The translations under genes and the position numbers were made by a program. A stretch of DNA of 64,000 nt from Hordeum vulgare subsp. vulgare (taxonomy: Eukaryota; Streptophyta; Magnoliopsida; Poales; Poaceae): the NCBI RefSeq assembly GCF_904849725.1, contig NC_058523.1, positions 206,487,689 through 206,551,688 on the forward strand, in the 5' to 3' direction. The notes under the pieces are model-generated. The model was not told the origin of the DNA. It did no database searches and worked only from the letters and a program-made list of their open reading frames with translations. This document shows, one piece after another, positions 56,442-64,000 of this stretch; position 1 is the stretch's first letter, and every line of letters starts with the position of its first letter.

Positions 56442-57722
56442 CATGCTGGCCCTTTTAGCTTTAGGGGTAGGTAGTTGATGGCATGGAGGTCATCTCCCCT
56501 GGCCATGTGGATGTGGAGAAGGAAATCTTCTATCCATATGACGTGGTCCGTAGTCCCATCGTATTGTTCTATGTTTACGGGTTTAAACCCTTCTAAGAAT
56601 TGGTGCTGCATGACCTCATGTGCGAAACACAATGTGTGAGCGGCGCTTCTGCCGAGCTATACTATGCTGGAGAATGTGTGTTGATTGTGCCCGGTACAAT
56701 TCTCGATCTCTGTTATTGTGGGTGAGCCTACGTCAGTCTCCATCCCATCGTGTGGGAGAGTACCTTTTGGATCCATAGATGGATCTGTTGCGACCTGTTC
56801 TATTGTCCAAGTTGTGAAGTGGTTCATGTTTGCCCCTGGGCTACGCATGTTCCTTTCCTTTCCTACGGGGAATCTCAGGTCTATACTCGGCTTCTCCGGC
56901 CGCTCTGTCACGCCCTCGAGGTGGTCGATCGCACTGGTCGTTCTGTGTGCGCCTAGGCAACACAAGCTCCTGGGCCTCGTCGTCGAACAGAGGCAGCAGG
57001 CGCCGGCGTGGGTAGCTTTTGTTTGAGCCGGCCACTCGGTGCCATATCCTTCTTTGGCTGTAAGTAATTTTGTCGATCTATTGTTGATGATGCCTTCTTT
57101 GGATTGAAGCCGTTGTTGCTTTGCCTGGAGGCTATAAGCGGTAGCTATGAGCTACTGCCTGAATCTTTCCTAACACTCAGGGTCCTCGGGAACTGTGAAC
57201 TCTTCGGCCTCCAAGCTATCCTCCACGTCGTTAGGAGGGAGGTAGTTGTCGTCATCCGAATCATCAGGGTCGTCGGGATCGGGCTGGCCTTTGGGCTTGT
57301 TCGGATCCTCTGGTGGTTTCTTAGGAGCTCCAAGGTTGCCGATGTCTTGTTGGGTTGTGTTTCCCTGGTGCCCTGTATGGTCCCCCTTCCCTTGTTCTCC
57401 TTGGATTGTTTGCATTTCTTTCGGCCCTTTGATGGCTTCTCCCCGGACTTATCGTAGTTTTGTGGTATGGGGGTATGATCGCCATTGGCGTTAGGTGTTT
57501 CCACCATCTAGACGTCGTAGGTGGAGGCGGAAGTCCATCTCCCGGTGTTTACATAGGCGGGGTCATTAGCCACATAATCCATGTCTTCGACCCCCTCGGA
57601 GGCGTAATCCCATATGTCAGTGAAGTCTTAGACGGTGGCTACCAAGTGGGTGGTGAGTGGGCTGTAAATGTCCTCGTAATCCGCATGTGGACTGGTCTCA
57701 GTATAGCTCACGTCTTATCATA
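56442..57722 (-). pseudogene. Element A gag, N-terminal and capsid part
   Basis: The minus strand holds, right to left, an acidic N-terminal region with SYTETSPHADYEDIYSPL (about 57640-57710), a Lys-rich and Asp-rich linker (57507-57170; PDPDDPDDSDDDNYLPPND), and the start of the capsid-like domain (56632-56441: YDGTTDHVIWIEDFLLHIH, NYLPLKLKGPA). Frame changes are frequent. The domain is cut at 56441 by element B, and its remainder is at 14302 and leftwards. Relatives of this Gag occur in Triticeae Tat-like families. Confidence 0.72.
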
Positions 57723-58979
57723 TGTTGTGAATAGACCCTGGGGCCATAGATTTCCTCAATGACATCTCTCATGGGAAAATAGAGTACTCCGGGTAAACAA
57801 ATTACTGTTAGGCAATTGATAGAAAAGAAGATAGCTATGTGATAGTCAAGGCAATGATCATGTGTATATATGCATCATGTCCATAAACAAATAGGTCGAC
57901 TCCTGCCTACACCTATTACTATTACTCCACTCATCGACTACTATCCCGCATGCATTTAGAGTTCTAAGTAAAGCACAGTAATCCACGGAGAACAATGACA
58001 TGATGTAGACAAAGTAAACTCAATTAATATGTATAAACCCCATCATTTTATCCTCAGTAGCAGCAACACAAAGATGCATCTTGTCCCCTTCTATCCCTGG
58101 AATATAGGAATTTGCCAGGTTGAACCTAACACAACACACCTCTCTCATCGAAGAAATGTCGATCTAGTTGGCCGAACTATTTCAATATATGAGAGAGAAT
58201 TACAAAGCTATCATAATCATGCACATAAGAATCATATAAGTATTTAGAGGGGACTCAAATATTTATCATGAAAAATCTGAACATAACCCCGCAATTCATC
58301 AGATCCTAACAAACGCACCGCACAAAAGGAATTACATCATATGGATCAAAGTGAAGATGCGATGATCATTGTATTGAAGATAAAAGAGAGAGATTGTCAT
58401 CCAGTTACTGACTATGGACCCATAGGTTTGTGGTGAGCTACTCACACATTGTTGTGAGGGAAGCAAGGTTGATGAAGAGGCCCTTCGTGATCTATCCCCC
58501 TCCGGTAGGGTGATGGAACGGAACTCCAGATGGCTTCCCGTCGGAACCAAGACTTGCGGTGGCATAGAAAATGTTTTTGGACTCCCTCTCGTGTTTTTAG
58601 GCTAGATGAGAATTTATAAGCCGAAGAATAAAGTCGGGAGAGCCATGAGGGAGGCACAAGCGACCAGGGCACCCCCACAAGCCGCATCCTATTGGCTTGT
58701 AGGCCCCTCGTGAGGCCTCCAACATCCTTCCGGTGCTCGTGGTCCTCTTTTGGTCCAGAAAAATCATCAAAAAGTCTTAGGGCAATTGGACCCCGTTTGG
58801 TATGGAAACCTACAAAGTGAAAATATCACACAAAACAACAACTAGCACTGGGCACTAGATCAATAGGTTAGTCCACAAAAATAATATAAAATGGTAAATA
58901 AATACCGCAAAGGTATTCTAGAATTACAATATATCAGCATGTAACTATCAAAAATTATAGATACGTTGGAGACATATCA
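57723..58979 (-). mobile_element. Element F 3' LTR
   Basis: On the minus strand the LTR begins TGATATGTCTCCAACGTATC at 58979 and ends near TTCACAACA at 57723 (about 1.26 kb). To its right is a polypurine-type tract, so this is the 3' LTR and F's body lay to the right. It interrupts gag of element A; the host flank on the left is TCATA (57718-57722). A GC-rich hairpin-like block (CACAAGC...GGCTTGTAGG, about 58647-58704) resembles those of C and D. Confidence 0.75.
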
Positions 58980-59280
58980 ATCATCCCCAAGCCTAATTCC
59001 TTCTTGTCCTCGAGTAGCTAAATGGAAAAAAAGATTTTTTGATGTGATATGCTATCCATGATGTAACCTTATGCATGTATTCTCATTGAGAAATGATGAA
59101 TTAAAAAACATTAACATAGCAATTCTTATAGGTATAATCAACAAATCATAAATCTTTCAAAGTATACGGTCCTCAAAAATTGTTTTACCCCCATCCATAT
59201 TTATTATATTAGCAACGCATGGGTCCATCTTCACCACATTAATGCAAATGTCAAGCACCACGGTGTTCAAGTCAGAAAGG
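58980..59280 (-). mobile_element. Stub of element F internal 3' region
   Basis: Starts with the minus-strand tract AGGCTTGGGGATGATT (58980-58995) and continues as AT-rich 3' non-coding DNA. The body and 5' LTR of F are missing; Sukkula-like sequence begins at about 59281-59310. The exact junction is uncertain. Confidence 0.6.
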
Positions 59281-60960
59281 TGGAATTGAATATGGTGGTA
59301 GGTTTCTTGAAAGCCCGAGACCGACGCCCCAGAATATTCCCCTTTTATTCCGTTGTCGTCGTGTTGTTAGATTGTCTGTCGCATTCATCATCGAATCATG
59401 TGCATCATCCACATTGCATTGGCACTCCGTTGCGCCAGTTTTCAAAACTTGCATCCGTTATTAGTTGCCGGTCCTCCAGTTTCGTCGTTGACCGTTTCGA
59501 GACCAACCACACACGCACACGCCCGCGGCATCGTTAAAATATTGTTTTTAAAAGTGTGTATAAAATATTCTCGGATTGGGTTGAAACTTGGCGTTTGGTC
59601 TCAATATATTGTAGCTAGATCGCGTGTCAAATTGAGTCGCAATCGGAGTTTGTTTGATACCCGAACGGTCGACCTTAGACGCACCGTATTGGTTTATCGT
59701 CGAAGGTTTTTTGGTGTTTAAAAACTCGTTGTCGGGCCACAATCTCCCTGTTGTCTTAGCCCAGCACCCCCTCTACACAACCACTAAGCCCTAACCTGGC
59801 CCCTAGCCATCGCCGCAGCCGTCCGATTGTGATCCTGCGGTCTGAATCAGGCTGAAATCTGCTAACCCTAGCCCCCTACCCTATTTAAACAGCCCCGTGC
59901 CAAATTTGGGCAAACCCTAACCTCCCACTTCAAGAACCATGCGCCCCAACACTTAGCTAGCCACCACAACCTCTCTCCTCCTCCTCGGCCGCCACAGCCC
60001 GAAAGGCCCATATCCAGGCCCGCCCCAGGCCCGGGTCACCGCCGCCGCTCCACGGAGTTGGAACTCCCCAGCGCCCGCAACAGATCGAGGGGAGACCTCG
60101 ATCCCATTGCCCGAGCCACCCTAACCCACGCCCATGCAGGCCACCAGACCCGACCAGCTCGCTATTGACTATCGGAGCTCCCGCCCCGTCGTCGTCCGTC
60201 GCCAGAACTCCCACCTGTCGCTCGCCTCGCCGCCTCCTCGCGTCAGCCCGCAACTCGCCAATGGAGAGCCTCCTGCCAGCTCCCCGCCCCGAGGAACGGA
60301 GTCGCAGCCCCCGGATCTAGTTCCTTGCACCTTCCTCGACTTCCATCGGCCCTCCACGCCGGCGCCTTCCGTTGTCACAGCGAAGGCCTCTACATCGAAG
60401 CCGATCCATATCGGCCATCGCCAGGCCTCGCTCGGGCGTTGACGTACGCCTCGACCTGGAGTGCCTGGTGGGTAGACCTGCTGCCAGTCCGAGCGCACCG
60501 AGCCGGCCTGCTCTCCCTCGCCCCGCCCCAGCTCCACCTCCCCCCGAGCGAGCCCATGATCCCATCGTGAGTTTCCAACCTGCCCCTCTATCCCTCGCCC
60601 GTGCGTGGCATAGTTGTCCTACACTCATGCCCTGTTGGCCCAGCTGCTCAGATCCGGCCCGCGTAGGGTTTTTTTACGTCCTGCGATTTTATCTTTTACC
60701 AGGGATTTCACAAATTGCATTATTTTCGAACGCTCGTAACTTTAATCCGTGCGTCGGATCGAGGTAACTTTTATATGTAGAATATGTAGAATTTTGCATA
60801 GATAAATATTTTTCCAACTCTCATGCATATTTAAAACAGTTAATCGTGTTGTTTGAGTTGGTTTGCGTGACAACATCTTAAAACGGTTTAATTCATAGCT
60901 AATTAATCATAGCTCTCTTGGAGATGAGCCATATATGTAAATGAACTAGAACAAGAATAA
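59281..60960 (+). mobile_element. Sukkula-type LTR fragment 1
   Basis: Aligns with 2270-4130 of the left Sukkula LTR: for example CAAAACTTGCATCCGTTATT occurs at 2329-2348 and again at about 59443-59462. The GC-rich block here is 59990-60560. Long open frames within it (Pro/Arg/Ala-rich) are base-composition artefacts. The 5' LTR terminus is missing. Confidence 0.75.
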
Positions 60961-62225
60961 TTGATCTTTGCTACTCGCTAGTTAATTCATAGCTAATTAA
61001 CCTTTGCTATTTTCCATACCTCGAAATAATTGAAAGGATTGAAAACAAGAAAATTCTGAGAATCATCAACACACCGGATAGAACTAAGATGGATGAAAAA
61101 CAAGAAGACTTGATAAGAATTTCCAGCATGGGAATCGTTGAACAAATGAAAAGGATATGATGAACAGAGAGTAGTTGAATTGAATCAACCGGAAAAGAGA
61201 AGAAGAATGAAGAAATGATGAACTGGATCTCCTGAGAATCTTCACCAAGAAACACCGGATACCAGACAGAAAAGAAGATAGCGGAAGCAACACTAAAAGA
61301 AAGGCACTAGGACGATAATCTAATCAATAAAGAAAAGGGTGGGAGGGTGGGGAAAACAAAGAAAAATTGGGACAAATGAGATGAACTCCGGAAAGAAATG
61401 AGAGATAAATCTTGCAAAAAAATGGAGAGGATTGAATTGACTTGAAGAGAAGAACCTCGGATGAAAAGAATTGACATGACGACTCCAGTTGAAAAGAATT
61501 GATGAGACAATTTGATTGAGCAAAAGAATTAGCATTCTCATTGAAATATGAGGACACCACTTGGAAAAGATATGAAATCACCATTTGATATCGAAGCAAC
61601 TCTAATTACCATACTCCAGCAATCAAACCATGAGGCTTACTAAACAAGCCAGAAGAAATTCATGACCAAGATTCCGACCAATATTTTCGTGGATAGGATC
61701 GCACAGGCTCTATCCTATAGTAGCCATAATGTACAAGGCAGTGCACACGACATATGAAGCATCCCGAGTCGTAGCAAGCTACAAGGACTCTTTAAGACAC
61801 AACGAGAACCGATGTAAGATGACCGTGAACAAACGAATCCACTAGATGTCAAACCCCAACCTCATATCCTGCATCTGTTCGGAGATTGTCCGATAATTAA
61901 CTACTCGAATTCCCACCTAAGAACTCCCGAAATTTCTGGTGATGCAATCGGGGCCACGGATACCAGGAGAAAATTTCACTCAACTCCTAGCATCTAACCC
62001 GTCCAATGTATCACATCCATTAACACATAAATAGAATTTTGGAATCTCATTTATCTCAGACCCTCGTAATCACAATGATATTAAGTATGGCGATACAATC
62101 GGACCTATCTGCACCAGTACTAGGGAAGCCAGACTAATCTTGCCACTACTAGTATTGAAGCAATTTCGAACATCCTTCGTCCTAATAGTGATGGGCTCAA
62201 GAATCCCGTGGAGATCAAACAAACT
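60961..62225. mobile_element. Unidentified A/G-rich block interrupting Sukkula LTR
   Basis: About 1.26 kb unlike the Sukkula sequence. It replaces roughly 850 bp that the left copy has at 4135-4985. It is rich in GAA/AAG on the plus strand (61000-61600), i.e. pyrimidine-rich on the minus strand, then becomes ordinary sequence. No coding domain or terminal repeats found. It may be untranslated DNA of another gypsy element read on the minus strand. Confidence 0.45.
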
Positions 62226-62647
62226 CTGTGGAGATCATTGCCATGCTCGTTGTTTCATTTCTATCGCTATGTCTCCCTGCCTACCACCTGTTAAATATCA
62301 GCTTCCCAACATTGCCATGAAAACATCTAATCTTTCCACTACCCAGCAAACCTTGTTTGGCTATGTTACCGCTTCCTCAGCCTTTTGATAGCGTTGCTAG
62401 TTGCAGGTGGAGTTGCTTCCATGTGCTAACATGGGTTCCTTGTTATATCACCATATTGATGATATTTAATTTAATGCACCTATATACTTAGTAAAAGGTG
62501 GAAGGCTTGGCCTTCTAGCCTCGTGTTTTATTCCACCTTTGCCACCCTTAATTTGGGCTACCGGTGCTATGTTCCATAAATGAGTGCTCCTAACATGCTT
62601 GGGGTTGTTATGGGGACCCCCTAGATTCTCGTTTTGGGATAAAACTT
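62226..62647 (+). mobile_element. Sukkula-type LTR fragment 2
   Basis: Collinear with 4985-5400 of the left copy (TTTCTATCGCTATGTCTC, TTTGGCTATGTTA(C/T)CGC and TACTT(G/A)GTAAAAGGTGGAAGG are shared). It ends abruptly at 62647, where a new LTR begins. Confidence 0.8.
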
Positions 62648-64000
62648 GTGACATCCTCGACTTTTGCTACAGTAATGATTGTAATTAAGCGACACTGATC
62701 CCGCGCTAATGATGCCATGTCATCGTAAGTGATATCAATGTTGTCAGGTTGGTTGAAACCGATTCAAAATCCGAACTTTGAAATTTAAGTCGAAGGAGAA
62801 CATAATTCGTTTATTGAAATAATAACTTGGGGAGTTATAAAAATTTCCTCGCAGATTATAATATCAAATCGGGCACTTTAGGAATTATTGGTAAACACTA
62901 TATATTTAAAAGTGGATACCGAATAAGATAAATAAAGGAAATATAGTAGATGTAAAAGAAATAAATAAAATAAAGAAGTAAAAGTATATAAAATAAATTA
63001 TAAGAGATAGTAAATAAAATTAGGTACTAAAAGGACTTAGAAATAATAGAAAAACAAAACCAAAAACAAAAACAAAAAAAAAGGGAAAAGGAACCCCCAC
63101 CCCCTGGCCCAGCTGGGCCAAGAGGCCCAACCGGCCAGGCCCCAACCGCTCCCCACCAAAACCCTCGCGCCCCCCTGGCGATGGAGCCCCTCCCTGCCTC
63201 GCTCCCTCCCCTCCCCTTAGCCGCCGCCAGCCCCCTCCCGCTGGCCCCACCCCCACCGACAGCCCCCCCACCTCTCGTTCTCTCGGCCTCACCACGAGAC
63301 CCCTCTCCCTCCCGTGCCTCTTTCTCCTCCCACTCCCTCCCGTCGCCCCCTCAGATCCGCCCCCTCCCTGGCCGGCGAGCCCCCCGCCGGCGAGCCGCTC
63401 CCCCACTAGCCCTCCTCTACACCTCCTCCCCTCCCCGCCGGCGGCCCCCCTGCCTCTCCCCACGGAGGAACCCCCGCCCCGTCGGCCGGACCTCCAACAC
63501 CTCCGGCGACCGAGGCCGTCCCAGGTTCCTCCCTAGCCGGCCGACCCAGGCCAGGGGCCTTCCCCCCCGTCGCGCCCCCCTTCCTCCCGCTCGGTCCAGG
63601 AAGGACCGGGCAGGGAGACAGGCCCCCTCGGCCCCTTCCCCCGCCGGCGAGCCCCTCCCCCACCGGGCTTCCCCTACACCTCTTCCTCGCCGGAACGGTC
63701 GTCACCGTCCTCACCGGAACCGCGCCGTCACCGTCACCGCCTCGTCCTCCTCCTCGCGGTCACCTCCGCTTCCCGCGAACTCCGGCTTCATCGGGCCGTC
63801 TCATCAACGTTGGTGAGCCCCTCCTCGGGCTCCTCCCACCGTCGCGTTCCCCTCACCGTCCCGGTTCCGTTTCGGCAATCAGGACCCCGATCCGTCGACG
63901 GTAGTGACCGGTACGAGGATTTGAAGAAGGTGTTTTCCTATGTTGAGTTAGCAGAGAGTTGTGTTCTCTGTTGTCTGTTGACTGAGAGAGATGTGAGTGT
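62648..64000 (+). mobile_element. Start of another Sukkula-type LTR
   Basis: Begins TGTGACATCCTCGACTTTTG at 62648, a clean TG start whose inverted-repeat partner is the GGGCGTGACA-type end of the family. It continues as AT-rich DNA (62900-63090), then a very GC/CCT-rich block (63090-63880) and runs off the window. It interrupts fragment 2, so a family member has inserted into an older copy. Confidence 0.75.

Larger units (their letters stand above)
7369..57722 (-). mobile_element. Element A: Tat-lineage gypsy, interrupted and 5'-truncated
   Basis: On the minus strand, element A has a 3' LTR at 7369-7837, an opposite-strand accessory gene at 8392-11586, protease at 12983-13576, the gag C-terminal part at 13577-14302 and the gag N-terminal part at 56442-57722. 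The two gag halves are separated exactly by element B and its AGTGC/AGTGT target duplication, and the gag reading frame continues in phase across the junction. No RT, RNase H or integrase lies between protease and accessory gene, so A is either a non-autonomous family or internally deleted. Its 5' LTR is missing because F and Sukkula material occupy the right side. An accessory ORF antisense to gag-pol near the 3' LTR is a known trait of the Tat lineage. Confidence 0.75.

Noticed and set aside
59271..59310. Host gene junction between F and Sukkula
   Set aside because: No coding or splice signals; both sides are recognisable repeat sequence.
61307..61599. Phe/Ser-rich minus-strand frames
   Set aside because: Produced by the pyrimidine-rich minus strand of the unidentified block; overlapping in several frames, no start context or domain.

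Overview
The window reads as intergenic DNA of a large-genome grass of the Triticeae (wheat, barley, rye or goatgrass group). Recognisable signs are a BARE/WIS/Angela-type Copia LTR end at 1084, Sukkula-type giant LTRs whose last 25 bases match the known Sukkula terminus, and several Ty3/gypsy families typical of Triticeae. I see no intact host gene, rRNA, tRNA or CRISPR. Nearly everything is LTR retrotransposon, mostly decayed, in a nest that can be resolved from LTR pairs and target-site duplications (TSDs). Letters O and A-F are my own labels.

Outermost layer: an old gypsy element O (+) has gag remnants at 1085-2190 and protease remnants at 6602-7368, split by a 4.4-kb solo Sukkula LTR (2191-6601). 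A Copia LTR (1-1084) abuts it on the left. Element A (-), a Tat-lineage gypsy, is inserted in O at 7368. It has a 3' LTR (7369-7837), a plus-strand accessory gene remnant (8392-11586), protease and gag on the minus strand (12983-14302), and the rest of gag at 56442-57722.

A's gag is interrupted by element B (14308-56436, -, 550-bp LTRs, TSD AGTGC/AGTGT). B has gag, protease, RT, RNase H and integrase on the minus strand, plus a plus-strand multi-exon accessory gene (16100-19454). One of that gene's introns carries six 73-bp tandem repeats. B is split twice. Element C (23827-33238, +, TSD GTGCT) is an Athila-like element with Gag-protease and an accessory ORF but no RT or integrase. Element E (33969-53201, -, TSD TTATC) is a Tat-like element with no gag and an antisense ORF encoding an AT-hook plus a B3 DNA-binding domain. 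E is itself split in RNase H by element D (39868-49942, +, TSD TGGGG), an Athila-like element with a full but broken gag-pol and an env-position ORF. The nest is therefore O > A > B > E > D, five levels, and LTR divergence counted by hand follows the same order.

On the right, A's gag is cut by element F (3' LTR 57723-58979, -, with a stub of internal DNA to about 59280). Sukkula LTR material follows (59281-62647, interrupted by an unidentified block at about 60961-62225). A further Sukkula LTR starts at 62648 and runs off the window.

The most notable items are the AT-hook/B3 antisense ORF in E, the spliced antisense gene in B with a satellite-like array in an intron, and a GC-rich hairpin module present in the LTRs of C and D and again upstream of their second ORFs. 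Every pol copy carries inactivating lesions, so none of these elements looks autonomous now.
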